A stretch of DNA of 64,000 nt from Bacillus swezeyi (GTDB taxonomy: Bacteria > Bacillota > Bacilli > Bacillales > Bacillaceae). Of the stretch, positions 27,554 to 36,939 are shown piece by piece. The stretch lies in assembly GCF_001969815.1 (NCBI RefSeq), contig NZ_MRBK01000004.1, forward strand, positions 496,001 through 560,000, given 5' to 3'. The notes below the pieces were generated by a model. It saw nothing but the letters and a program-made list of their open reading frames with translations. It did no database searches and was not told the DNA's origin. Position 1 is the stretch's first letter. Every line of letters starts with the position of its first letter. The position numbers and the translations under genes were made by a program.

Positions 27554-27592
27554 CCTCTCTTCATACACTTCAGTATGTTTCAATTTCACCCT

Positions 27593-27625
27593 ATAAATAA
27601 AACGCATCTGCATAATAGACAGACG
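27593..27625 (-). terminator. Terminator of the tRNA cluster
   Basis: Minus-strand stem GCGcgTCTG / CAGA-tGCG followed by TTTTATTT, 14 bases beyond tRNA-Phe. Confidence 0.75.
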
Positions 27626-27638
27626 CGCTTTATTAAAG

Positions 27639-27711
<73 letters not shown>

Positions 27712-27728
27712 GAGTATCAAATTTTAAA

Positions 27729-27805
27729 TGGCGGTCCGGACGGGACTCGAACCCGCGACCTCCTGCGTGACAGGCAGGCATTCTAACCAACTGAACTACC
27801 GGACC
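27729..27805 (-). tRNA. tRNA-Asp (GTC)
   Basis: Acceptor GGTCCGG / CCGGACC, anticodon loop CTGTCAC, T-arm GGGTTCGAGTCCC, discriminator G. CCA is encoded. An 89-base spacer to tRNA-Glu contains a GCTTCGG/CCGAAGC inverted repeat. Confidence 0.97.
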
Positions 27806-27894
27806 GTATGTTTTTTTACAGTACCTGCTTCGGAAAGGAATCGTGGTCTTCCCGAAGCAAGCGGGGATTTAGCAATAACGCTAAAGTAAATCAA

Positions 27895-27966
27895 TGACCC
27901 GTACGGGATTCGAACCCGTGTTACCGCCGTGAAAGGGCGGTGTCTTAACCGCTTGACCAACGGGCC
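27895..27966 (-). tRNA. tRNA-Glu (TTC)
   Basis: Acceptor GGCCCGT / ACGGGTC, anticodon loop CTTTCAC, T-arm GGGTTCGAATCCC. CCA is not encoded. Confidence 0.97.
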
Positions 27967-27974
27967 TCGGAAAA

Positions 27975-28050
27975 TGGTGAGCCATGAAGGACTCGAACCT
28001 TCGACCCTCTGATTAAAAGTCAGATGCTCTACCAACTGAGCTAATGGCTC
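27975..28050 (-). tRNA. tRNA-Lys (TTT)
   Basis: Acceptor GAGCCAT / ATGGCTC, anticodon loop CTTTTAA, T-arm AGGTTCGAGTCCT, CCA encoded. First gene of the cluster. Confidence 0.97.
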
Positions 28051-28142
28051 TTCATGCTGTCCAAATTCATTTTCGCAACAACGAGATTTATATTATCATA
28101 GAACAAACAAAGGTGGCAATATATTTTTTATATTTTTTCTGT

Positions 28143-28556
28143 TTATTTTTCTCCTTCATGATAATACTCTGCTCCTTCGCTGTTTACCCAGTGCATGATT
28201 CCGTGCGGATGAAATACCAACAACAGCCGATTCGCCTCATCTAGAGGCATCCACCTCGCTTCCATAATGTTCTCATCGAATGTGATAGTCTCGGGACGGT
28301 CTGTGAACTGTGCTTTAAACACAATAAAATACACGTGCTCGTCATCGATCACCGCTTCATTTAAAGCTAAAATCCCGAGGAGCTCAATGCCGCAGCCCGT
28401 TTCTTCCTTCATTTCTCTTGCTGCCGCTTCAGGCAGGGACTCTCCCGCTTCAACCTTGCCGCCCGGCAGCGTCCAAGACTGATTTGTTCTATTTTTGACC
28501 ATCAGGACTTGCCCGTTCTCTTCTGCGAATGAATAAACGACATCAACGCGCTTCAT
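28143..28556 (-). CDS. Nudix hydrolase
   Basis: 137-residue Nudix-fold protein. The signature GKVEAGESLPEAAAREMKEE followed by TG fits Gx5Ex7REUxEExGU. These enzymes hydrolyse nucleoside diphosphates linked to another group; the substrate cannot be predicted. Landmarks are WTLPGGK and the C-terminal ARWMPLDEA. The gene sits between purA and the tRNAs and starts with a GGAGGAG site. Confidence 0.88.
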   Translation of the reverse strand: MKRVDVVYSFAEENGQVLMVKNRTNQSWTLPGGKVEAGESLPEAAAREMKEETGCGIELLGILALNEAVIDDEHVYFIVFKAQFTDRPETITFDENIMEARWMPLDEANRLLLVFHPHGIMHWVNSEGAEYYHEGEK

Positions 28557-28579
28557 TTGTTCTCCTCCTTTTCACCCGA

Positions 28580-28610
28580 AAAATAAAGCCTCTGCGAGTT
28601 GCAGAGGCTT
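28580..28610 (-). terminator. purA terminator
   Basis: Minus-strand GCCTCTGC-AACTC-GCAGAGGC perfect stem followed by TTTATTTTT, between purA and the Nudix gene. Confidence 0.93.
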
Positions 28611-28615
28611 CAACA

Positions 28616-29923
<1,308 letters not shown>

Positions 29924-29960
29924 TTAACCTTTTCAAACGATATCAATATCAAACAAATTC

Positions 29961-30038
29961 AGTTTATCAGTGTCATGATATAAAGTCAATCTTAAATCCG
30001 AACATTGTTTTTAAAACAAAACACATTTGTTCGTTATT
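29961..30038 (-). promoter_or_regulatory. purA promoter with two PurBoxes
   Basis: On the minus strand TTGACT (29984-29989) and TAAACT (29961-29966) are spaced by 17 bases. AAATCCGAACATT (29994-30006, plus strand) matches the PurBox AWWWCCGAACWWT completely. AATAACGAACAAA (30026-30038, minus strand) matches 11 of 13. The boxes are inverted with 19 bases between them, the arrangement bound by PurR. Confidence 0.85.
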
Positions 30039-30141
30039 ATAAATTTAATTTTATATATTTTCTTTTTGCGGGTTAATTTTTTAGTTAAAAACTCAAAAAC
30101 TAGTTATTTTTAAATTTCTTGGACAAAGACACATAAAAAGA

Positions 30142-30179
30142 CATCTCCCTCAATACTTAATAAAGTAAGGAGGGAGATG
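30142..30179 (+). promoter_or_regulatory. Hairpin sequestering the holin ribosome-binding site
   Basis: CATCTCCCTC (30142-30151) is perfectly complementary to GAGGGAGATG (30170-30179). The right arm contains most of the AAGGAGG ribosome-binding site (30167-30173) and the first ATG. A second 4-bp stem ACTT/AAGT lies inside the loop. In an mRNA this would block initiation unless melted or displaced. Confidence 0.75.
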
Positions 30180-30182
30180 CCG

Positions 30183-30449
30183 ATGGAGACCGTATTGATT
30201 TTTGCATCCGTTTTATCGCCTATCATTTTAGCGCTTGTCGAACTGGTGAAAAAAACGTTCAGGGTGCCTAAAAATTTGATCCCGCTTGTATCACTGCTGA
30301 TTGGTTTATTGATCGGCGCCGCTGCATATCCGTTTACCGACCTTGATTTGGTTTTACGGCTTTGGGCTGGCGGACTGGCAGGTTTAACGGCGACAGGACT
30401 TTTTGAAATCGGTAAAAACCGCGATACAAGACAAAAGAAAAAACCCTGA
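30183..30449 (+). CDS. Phage-type holin (Hol118/phage_holin_5 family), orphan
   Basis: An 88-residue membrane protein. Two hydrophobic segments (VLIFASVLSPIILALVELV and LIPLVSLLIGLLIGAAAYPF) are followed by LRLWAGGLAGLTATGLFEIG and a basic tail, the pattern of the A118-like holin family. Holins make membrane lesions that release endolysin. No endolysin or other phage gene is adjacent. ATG 30183 is nine bases from AAGGAGG; ATG 30177 is in the hairpin arm. It lies on the plus strand between two minus-strand essential genes, purA and dnaC. Confidence 0.82.
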   Translation: METVLIFASVLSPIILALVELVKKTFRVPKNLIPLVSLLIGLLIGAAAYPFTDLDLVLRLWAGGLAGLTATGLFEIGKNRDTRQKKKP

Positions 30450-30469
30450 GAACATGGCTCAGGGTTTTA
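30441..30469. terminator. Bidirectional terminator between holin and dnaC
   Basis: AAACCCTGAG / CTCAGGGTTTT, 10-bp stem with an 8-base loop, overlaps the stop codons of both convergent genes. Confidence 0.88.
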
Positions 30470-31831
30470 TGCACCAGGCGGAACACCCGCATCATCAAAG
30501 CGGCGCTCCAGGTTCACGAACTTATTATATTCTTTTACAAATGCGAGTGAAACGGTGCCGACAGGGCCGTTCCGCTGTTTTGCAATGATAATTTCGATAA
30601 TGTTTTTGTTCTCTGATTCTTTGTCATAATAGTCATCACGATATAGGAAAGCAACGATATCGGCATCCTGCTCGATACTTCCTGATTCCCGGATGTCCGA
30701 CATCATCGGACGCTTATCCTGGCGCTGCTCGACGCCGCGGGAAAGCTGGGAAAGCGCGATAACCGGCACTTCAAGTTCTCTCGCCAGCGATTTAAGCGCA
30801 CGGGAGATTTCCGATACTTCCTGCTGGCGATTGTCCTTTGAACGGCCGCTTCCTTGGATGAGCTGCAAATAGTCGATTAAAATCATCCCAAGACCGTTCT
30901 CCTGCTTCAGCCGTCTGCATTTCGAACGGATTTCGCTGACTCTGATGCCAGGTGTATCATCGATGAAGATACCGCTGTTTGACAAGCTTCCCATCGCCAT
31001 TGTCAGCTTGCCCCAGTCTTCTTCCGTCAAATTACCGGTACGGAGATTTTGGGCATCGATGTTGCCCTCTGCGCAAAGCATCCGCATGACAAGCTGTTCC
31101 GCTCCCATCTCAAGACTGAAGATCGCGACGCTTTCATCCGTTTTTGTCGCTACATTTTGCGCGATATTCAAAGCAAAAGCGGTTTTACCGACAGAAGGCC
31201 GTGCAGCAACGATGATCAGATCGTTTCTCTGAAAGCCGGCCGTCATTCTGTCAAGCTCTGTAAAACCGGTCGGGATTCCGGTAATATCCCCTTTGCGGTT
31301 GTGAAGTTGTTCAATATTATCATACGTTTGAACAAGAACATCTTTAATATTCTGGAAGGCCCCTGAATTTTTGCGCTGGGCCACTTCCATAATCGTTTTT
31401 TCTGCTTCGCTTAAGAGATCCTCGACTTCATCTTCCCTTGTATATCCATCTTGTGCAATCGTCGTTGCCGTACGGATCAAGCGGCGGAGAATCGATTTTT
31501 CTTCCACGATTTTTGCGTAATACTCTATATTAGCCGCTGTTGGCACAGAATTTGCAATATCCGTCAAATAAGAAATTCCACCGACTTCTTCCAAAAGATC
31601 CGTATTCGCAAGCTCTGATGTGACTGTCACTAAGTCTACAGGCTCGCCGCGGTCTCCGAGAACAAGCATGGCGTTAAATATTTTTTGGTGCGACATTCTG
31701 TAAAAATCATCTGGAATTAAGACTTCTGACGCTAAAGTTAATGCCGACGGCTCTAAAAAAACAGCACCTAACACGGCCTGTTCGGCTTCTATATTTTGCG
31801 GCGGCAGCCTGTCATTCAGAAGATCTGTCAT
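30467..31831 (-). CDS. dnaC: Replicative DNA helicase (DnaB family)
   Basis: Hexameric fork helicase, called DnaC in Bacillus. 454 residues: N-terminal primase-interacting domain (PPQNIEAEQAVLGAVFLEPS) and a RecA-like C-terminal domain with Walker A ARPSVGKTAF, Walker B MILIDYLQLI, and AKQRNGPVGTV near the end. ATG 31831 gives the B. subtilis length; GTG 31840 is closer to the GGGAGG and cannot be excluded. Confidence 0.98.
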   Translation of the reverse strand: MTDLLNDRLPPQNIEAEQAVLGAVFLEPSALTLASEVLIPDDFYRMSHQKIFNAMLVLGDRGEPVDLVTVTSELANTDLLEEVGGISYLTDIANSVPTAANIEYYAKIVEEKSILRRLIRTATTIAQDGYTREDEVEDLLSEAEKTIMEVAQRKNSGAFQNIKDVLVQTYDNIEQLHNRKGDITGIPTGFTELDRMTAGFQRNDLIIVAARPSVGKTAFALNIAQNVATKTDESVAIFSLEMGAEQLVMRMLCAEGNIDAQNLRTGNLTEEDWGKLTMAMGSLSNSGIFIDDTPGIRVSEIRSKCRRLKQENGLGMILIDYLQLIQGSGRSKDNRQQEVSEISRALKSLARELEVPVIALSQLSRGVEQRQDKRPMMSDIRESGSIEQDADIVAFLYRDDYYDKESENKNIIEIIIAKQRNGPVGTVSLAFVKEYNKFVNLERRFDDAGVPPGA

Positions 31832-32052
31832 GTTAAGCACCGTCCTCCCATTAAAAATAACCCAACGTCTATTCTACCATTTTTGCAGAAAAAAAATAGA
31901 CTCTAGCCAAATCCCTTATTTTAGAAATATTTTCATAGTGAGAAGCGATGCATCCAGCTTCGGCATGTTTTTTGGCCAATTATCATGTTTCATCCTTTTT
32001 TGTTTCCGGGTAAGACACATATAAATATGATAGATAGGGAGGCTCCTTACCG

Positions 32053-32250
32053 ATGAAAATATATACCGTAACACCACATGTTGATGCGGATGGATGGTTT
32101 GTGAAAATGGAAGATACCGCGCCTGTTGACCTTTATGACACAAGGGCAGAGGCGGTGGAAAAAGGAGAGGAAATGGCGAAAGAGAACCGTCCTGCAAAAC
32201 TGATCATCTATGATCGGCAGGACAAGAAAGAAGAGGAACGAACTTATTAA
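32053..32250 (+). CDS. DUF2188-type small protein
   Basis: 65 residues, hydrophilic. MKIYTVTPHVDADGWFVKME and AVEKGEEMAKENRPAKLIIY fit the DUF2188 pattern (VTPH...W.VK...A...A..L.I). It is probably the positional equivalent of B. subtilis yycD. GGGAGG precedes the ATG. It has its own terminator. No known function. Confidence 0.8.
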   Translation: MKIYTVTPHVDADGWFVKMEDTAPVDLYDTRAEAVEKGEEMAKENRPAKLIIYDRQDKKEEERTY

Positions 32251-32275
32251 ACACCTTCCTTGAGGTGTTTTTTTA
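32249..32275 (+). terminator. Terminator after the DUF2188 gene
   Basis: AACACCT / AGGTGTT stem followed by seven T, overlapping the stop codon. Confidence 0.88.
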
Positions 32276-32282
32276 TTGTCCC

Positions 32283-32507
32283 TCAGTACAAATCGTTCCT
32301 GCCGTTCCAGTTGTTTTTGAACAGCATGCTCACCATCAGGTCGGTCGCGTTTTGATATAATTCCCATTCTTCATAAGCGGCAAATTTCAGCCTGAGCATT
32401 TGCAGCACATTGCGCATATCTTTGTACTCTTCGAACGTGTAGAGCCCTTTTGATCTGATCTGCTGCTCATACAATTTCTTTTTCAATGCCGATATGGTCG
32501 TTTTCAT
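32283..32507 (-). CDS. Conserved small hypothetical protein, 74 residues
   Basis: MKTTISALKKKLYEQQIRSK followed by GLYTFEEYKDMRNVLQMLRL: a helical, charged protein without a recognised domain. ATG 32507 has AGGAGG eight bases upstream; the longer GTG start overlaps that site. It converges on the DUF2188 gene. Confidence 0.65.
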   Translation of the reverse strand: MKTTISALKKKLYEQQIRSKGLYTFEEYKDMRNVLQMLRLKFAAYEEWELYQNATDLMVSMLFKNNWNGRNDLY

Positions 32508-32599
32508 GACCGTCACCTCCTATTTTATTTATATCCTCCTTCTCTTTTTCTTCCAACTCATTTGTTATATGATGTTACAATAAATGTTGATATTTACTG

Positions 32600-32627
32600 T
32601 TGCGTCCCATTACCGCTCGAGTACAAT
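32600..32627 (+). promoter_or_regulatory. Promoter of yycC
   Basis: TTGCGT (32600-32605) and TACAAT (32622-32627), spacer 16 bases, ending 17 bases before the yycC start. Confidence 0.6.
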
Positions 32628-32644
32628 AGAAAATGGAGGAAAAT

Positions 32645-32788
32645 ATGAGACCTTTACAAATATCTGCCGAAACGGCACAAAAACTTTCGAAATCCTTAAA
32701 TCTCCCTCTTGAACAAATTATGCATATGCCGCAGCACATTCTGCTGGCGAAACTTGCCGAAATACAGAAGCAAGATCACCAAAAGTAA
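32645..32788 (+). CDS. yycC: YycC-like small protein, 47 residues
   Basis: Reads MRPLQISAETAQKLSKSLNL followed by PLEQIMHMPQHILLAKLAEI, with a short tail QKQDHQK. This is the conserved YycC family of Bacillus. It has GGAGG seven bases before the ATG and a sigma-A-like promoter just upstream. Function unknown. It lies directly before the yycB transporter gene, in the same order relative to dnaC as in B. subtilis. Confidence 0.85.
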   Translation: MRPLQISAETAQKLSKSLNLPLEQIMHMPQHILLAKLAEIQKQDHQK

Positions 32789-32854
32789 CCTTGGATCATG
32801 CTCCGGGTTTCTTTTTCATGTACTTTTTCACCTGAAAGCAAAGGAGAATACAGC

Positions 32855-34060
32855 ATGCACAACATTGACGATCAGCGCACCCGTATAAACAACATTTTGC
32901 TTATTGCGGGCATCATATTCATCGCTTTTAATTTAAGACCCGCTATCACATCAGTCGGTCCATTGATCAGTTCGATCCGCTCCGATTTGGATATGACAAA
33001 CGGGATGGCAGGATTTTTGACGACTTTGCCACTCTTGTCTTTTGCCTTACTTTCTCCAATCGCCCCTAAGCTCGGACAGAAGCTGGGCAATGAAAGAACC
33101 CTGTGGGTTGGATTGGTCGTTCTGTTGATCGGCATTTTGCTGCGTTCCTATGGGGATGCTTTTACACTATTGGCAGGAACCGCTCTGATCGGAGTCGGGA
33201 TTGCCATCTGCAATGTGCTGCTGCCAAGCCTTATCAAACACAAATTTCCGGATAAAGCGGGCATCATGACGAGTTTCTATACGACATCCATGTCGATATT
33301 CGCGGCGATCGCTTCAGGCATCAGCATTCCGCTGTCACACGGTTTACAGTGGGGATGGAGCGCTTCCCTGATGGTTTGGGCGGGCCTCGCATTCTTTGCG
33401 ATTTTGATCTGGATTCCCCAGCTTCGCTATCATGATACGACAAACCGCACGGTCCAAATTCAAACGGATGGACAAACCGTCTGGCGCTCGAAAATCGCCT
33501 GGCAAGTGACGTTCTTTATGGGCATCCAGTCTTTTTTGTTTTATTGTACGATCGCTTGGCTTCCTGAAATTCTCCGCTCTCATGGGATGAGCATTTCGCT
33601 TGCCGGCTGGATGCTGTCGCTTATGCAATTTGCCAGTCTGCCGTCAACATTTTTAACACCGGTTCTCGCCGACCGTTTCCGCAGTCAAAAAAGCATTGTC
33701 CTCGGGCTCGGCATTCTTTACTTAGCCGGCATGTCAGGTCTTCTTTACGGAGGCAATACGGCCATGCTGACCTTATGGGTAATTTTGATCGGAATCGGAC
33801 AAGGCTCAAGCATCAGCTTAGCTCTGGCTTTAATCGGGCTGCGAAGCGAAAACGCCGATCAAGCCGCCGCTCTATCTGGGATGTCGCAATCGGCAGGCTA
33901 TCTGCTGGCGGCAATCGGCCCTAGTTTTGTCGGGTTTCTGTACGATCATACGCATTCATGGAACGGACCGATTCTGCTTTTCATCACTGCGCTGGTCGCT
34001 TTAATTGGTGCAGGACTTGGGGCGGGAAGAAATCAATACATCTATGCCAAAGCTGCATAA
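32855..34060 (+). CDS. yycB: CynX/NimT-family MFS transporter YycB
   Basis: 12-TM major facilitator, 401 residues from ATG 32855 (AAGGAG upstream; an earlier in-frame ATG has no ribosome-binding site). Typical CynX features are FNLRPAITSVGPL in the first helix and the first-half loop LGQKLGNERTLWVG. Family members export cyanate, nitroimidazole or unrelated small compounds; the substrate here is unknown. A strong terminator follows. Confidence 0.88.
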   Translation: MHNIDDQRTRINNILLIAGIIFIAFNLRPAITSVGPLISSIRSDLDMTNGMAGFLTTLPLLSFALLSPIAPKLGQKLGNERTLWVGLVVLLIGILLRSYGDAFTLLAGTALIGVGIAICNVLLPSLIKHKFPDKAGIMTSFYTTSMSIFAAIASGISIPLSHGLQWGWSASLMVWAGLAFFAILIWIPQLRYHDTTNRTVQIQTDGQTVWRSKIAWQVTFFMGIQSFLFYCTIAWLPEILRSHGMSISLAGWMLSLMQFASLPSTFLTPVLADRFRSQKSIVLGLGILYLAGMSGLLYGGNTAMLTLWVILIGIGQGSSISLALALIGLRSENADQAAALSGMSQSAGYLLAAIGPSFVGFLYDHTHSWNGPILLFITALVALIGAGLGAGRNQYIYAKAA

Positions 34061-34062
34061 GA

Positions 34063-34088
34063 AAACCGACATTCTTGTCGGTTTTTTT
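34063..34088 (+). terminator. yycB terminator
   Basis: AACCGAC / GTCGGTT stem, loop ATTCTT, then seven T. Confidence 0.92.
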
Positions 34089-34193
34089 ATTGGGCTGGCG
34101 CATAAAGAACAGCGTCACTTAACCTGACAAACAAGCAGCCACACCGGATGGAATGGTATATGATCTAATATATTCAAAAAATATTTTTGTGTA

Positions 34194-34245
34194 ATGGTCT
34201 AGACAACTAGATCTATAATGTTCTATACTGATGATAACGTTTTCA
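34194..34245 (+). promoter_or_regulatory. nag operon promoter with NagR-like operator and cre site
   Basis: A perfect -10 TATAAT is at 34214-34219. Overlapping the spacer, ATGGTCTAGACAACTAGAT (34194-34212) is a partly palindromic sequence like the NagR (YvoA) dre operator. Just downstream, TGATAACGTTTTCA (34232-34245) matches the CcpA cre consensus with one mismatch and lies before the ribosome-binding site. This predicts induction by amino sugars and glucose repression. Confidence 0.75.
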
Positions 34246-34262
34246 AGAAAGGACTTTTGACT

Positions 34263-35462
34263 GTGAAAACTAACCAATCTCAACGCTTTGTTTTTAAACA
34301 CCTTCATATTTACAGTGAAAATGGAATGATAGAAGACGGATTTGTCCTGACTGACGGAGAAAAGATTGAGGCTTACGGATCAATGGCTGATCTTCCCGAT
34401 TCTGCACACTCGGCTGAGCCGCTGACATTTCCGGATACCTTTAAAGTGCTGCCGGGCATGATTGATGTTCATATTCACGGTGCAAACGGCGCAGATGTCA
34501 TGGATGGAACGGCTGAGGCTTTAAACACGATGGCTGAAGCCCTTCCGAGGGAAGGCACAACAAGCTTCCTCGCAACAACGATGACCCAGGATGCAGCCAC
34601 CATCGAACATGCACTGGCAAATGTCAAACATTATATGGAGGCTGACATTCAGTCCGGCACTGCTGAAGTATTAGGGGTTCATTTAGAAGGCCCTTTTATT
34701 TCAGAAAAGCGGTGCGGCGCCCAGCCGCTTGACGCCATCACTCCGCCGGATCTGTCTTTATTTAAGAAATGGCAGGAGCTTGCGGGTCATCATATTAAAC
34801 TCGTCACCATCGCACCTGAGCTTGAAGGGGCTTTAGAACTGATTTCCTATTTGAAAGAAACCGGTGTCGTCGCTTCAGCCGGACATTCCGACGCGGGATT
34901 AAAGGAAATGGAAGCCGGGATGAAAGCAGGTGTTTCACATGTCACACATATGTTCAACGGCATGCGGGGCCTGCATCATCGTGAGCCGGGCGTAGCGGGC
35001 AGCGCCCTTTTGCATGATGAACTTACGACAGAGCTGATTGCCGACGGCATCCATGTCCACCCTGCCGTCATTAAACTGACATTCCAGCGAAAACAGAAAG
35101 AAGGCATCATTTTAATCACGGATGCCATGCGAGCCAAATGTCTAAAAAATGGCACTTATACTTTAGGCGGACAGGAGGTTTTTGTCAACGGCGAAACAGC
35201 CGTGTTAAAGGACGGCACGCTGGCAGGCAGCATTCTGAAGATGGATCAGGCTGCACTGAACATGATGGAATTCTCGGATTGTTCACTCGAAGACATCGTC
35301 TATATGACAGCGGTAAACCCCGCCAAACAGCTTAACGTCTTTGACCGCAAAGGCAGCATTCAAAGTGGAAAAGATGCCGATTTGATCGTTTTGAATGAAA
35401 AAAATGAAGTTGTGATGACACTATGCAGAGGGGCTATCGCTTTCAGTAAAAGGGAGGTTTAA
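34263..35462 (+). CDS. nagA: N-acetylglucosamine-6-phosphate deacetylase
   Basis: Converts GlcNAc-6-phosphate to glucosamine-6-phosphate and acetate. 399 residues from GTG 34263, which has AGGA about nine bases upstream; the longer frame to 34218 runs back into the -10 promoter. Amidohydrolase landmarks are DVHIHGANGADVMDG near residue 60, GVHLEGPFIS, SAGHSDAG, THMFNGM, and the catalytic Asp in LITDAM. First gene of a five-gene amino-sugar operon. Confidence 0.96.
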   Translation: MKTNQSQRFVFKHLHIYSENGMIEDGFVLTDGEKIEAYGSMADLPDSAHSAEPLTFPDTFKVLPGMIDVHIHGANGADVMDGTAEALNTMAEALPREGTTSFLATTMTQDAATIEHALANVKHYMEADIQSGTAEVLGVHLEGPFISEKRCGAQPLDAITPPDLSLFKKWQELAGHHIKLVTIAPELEGALELISYLKETGVVASAGHSDAGLKEMEAGMKAGVSHVTHMFNGMRGLHHREPGVAGSALLHDELTTELIADGIHVHPAVIKLTFQRKQKEGIILITDAMRAKCLKNGTYTLGGQEVFVNGETAVLKDGTLAGSILKMDQAALNMMEFSDCSLEDIVYMTAVNPAKQLNVFDRKGSIQSGKDADLIVLNEKNEVVMTLCRGAIAFSKREV

Positions 35463-35464
35463 CC

Positions 35465-36211
35465 ATGAAGTTGATTGAAGCTAAACATTATCAGGATATG
35501 AGCCAAAAAGCCGCCCGATTCATCATTGAAAAAGTGAATCGTTTACCTGCTCCAGTGCTTGGATTAGCAACCGGAGGGACACCTCTTGCGACTTATCAAT
35601 GCCTGCGGGAGGATCACGAGAACAATGGAACCTCCTACAAACACGTGTACACCGTTAACTTGGATGAGTATGTCGGGGTTGCGCCTGATGATAACAACAG
35701 CTACACGTATTATATGAAAAAACAGCTCTTTGACCATATTGACATCCCGCCCAGCCATACCCATTTGCCTGATGGCATGGCCGAAGATTTGGAGGCTGAA
35801 TGCAGACGCTATGAATCGTTGATCGAACGGTTGGGTGGCGTTGACCTGCAATTGCTCGGACTCGGCTTGAACGGCCACATCGGCTTTAATGAGCCGGGCA
35901 CACCGTTTTCATCAGAAACTCATACGGTCGAATTGACAGACTCGACGAGGGAAGCCAATGCCCGTTATTTTGATTCTCTTTCATCTGTCCCGTCTCAAGC
36001 TGTGACAATGGGCATTTCTACAATCATGAGAAGCAAACAGATACTACTGCTCGTCTCAGGTGCGAAAAAAGCCGATATTCTGGCAAAGCTGCTCAGTGAA
36101 GAACCGAATGAAGACACTCCCGCCTCCTTATTAAAAATGCATCAAGACGTAGTCATCATCGCTGACAGTGACGCCTTATCGATTGTGAAAGAAAGGGGTA
36201 TCACCTATTGA
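35465..36211 (+). CDS. nagB: Glucosamine-6-phosphate deaminase
   Basis: Isomerises and deaminates glucosamine-6-phosphate to fructose-6-phosphate and ammonia. 248 residues. LATGGTPLATYQ binds phosphate, NLDEYVG carries the catalytic Asp, and LGLNGHIGFNEPG is the family signature with the catalytic His. It starts two bases after the nagA stop. Confidence 0.97.
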   Translation: MKLIEAKHYQDMSQKAARFIIEKVNRLPAPVLGLATGGTPLATYQCLREDHENNGTSYKHVYTVNLDEYVGVAPDDNNSYTYYMKKQLFDHIDIPPSHTHLPDGMAEDLEAECRRYESLIERLGGVDLQLLGLGLNGHIGFNEPGTPFSSETHTVELTDSTREANARYFDSLSSVPSQAVTMGISTIMRSKQILLLVSGAKKADILAKLLSEEPNEDTPASLLKMHQDVVIIADSDALSIVKERGITY

Positions 36212-36939
36212 TCAAAAAAGATTCACACATTCCGATTTACTACCAGATTGAAACGGAAATCAAGAAGCTTGCCGAAACAAAGGATTTGAAACCCGGGGAT
36301 TTGATTCCGTCGGAAAGGGAGTTTGCGGAAAAATACGAAGTAAGCAGAATGACCGTTCGGCAAGCAGTCAACAACCTTGTCAATGAAGGGATTCTCGTCA
36401 GGCAGCGGGGAAAAGGTACATTTATTGCCAAGCCTAAGATTGAGCAGCCCCTTAAAGGATTGACAAGCTTTTCTGAGGATATGAAATCAAGAGGCATGAC
36501 ACCAGGCACTAAAATGCTCGGATTCGGCATCATCCCTTGTGATCAAAGCACAGCACGCAAACTCGAGATACCGGAAGGCTCCCCCGTCTATGAAGTGAAG
36601 CGGATCCGCCTTGCCGATGATATTCCGATGGCTTACGAAATCTCTTATCTGCCGGCCGATTTGATAAAAGGCCTGACAGAAGACATTATGAGCGCCTCAT
36701 TGTATGACTATGTCGAAAATACGCTGTCTCTTACAATCGAGCGAGCGGCGCAAACACTGGAGCCGTCCGTCGCCTCACAGGCTGAGAGCGAACCGCTGGA
36801 CATTGATGAAGGCGCGCCTGTTCTGCTCATTGAGCGATGCAGCTATTTGGAAGACGGCAGACCGTTTGAAATGGTCAAATCCATCTACAGAGGCGACCGT
36901 TATAAATTTGTCATCGATATGAAGAGGAAAGAAATATGA
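36208..36939 (+). CDS. nagR: GntR/HutC-family regulator of amino-sugar genes
   Basis: 243 residues, equivalent to B. subtilis NagR (YvoA). The N-terminal winged helix includes PSEREFAEKYEVSRMTVRQA and LVRQRGKGTFIA. The C-terminal UTRA effector domain (about 95-240) binds GlcN-6-P or GlcNAc-6-P. It starts with TTG overlapping the nagB stop, so it is coupled. It probably binds the operator before nagA. Confidence 0.95.
   Translation: MIKKDSHIPIYYQIETEIKKLAETKDLKPGDLIPSEREFAEKYEVSRMTVRQAVNNLVNEGILVRQRGKGTFIAKPKIEQPLKGLTSFSEDMKSRGMTPGTKMLGFGIIPCDQSTARKLEIPEGSPVYEVKRIRLADDIPMAYEISYLPADLIKGLTEDIMSASLYDYVENTLSLTIERAAQTLEPSVASQAESEPLDIDEGAPVLLIERCSYLEDGRPFEMVKSIYRGDRYKFVIDMKRKEI

Noticed and set aside
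27827..27858. GCTTCGG/CCGAAGC repeat between tRNA-Asp and tRNA-Glu as a terminator
   Set aside because: No T run on the minus strand; more likely a spacer structure affecting processing.
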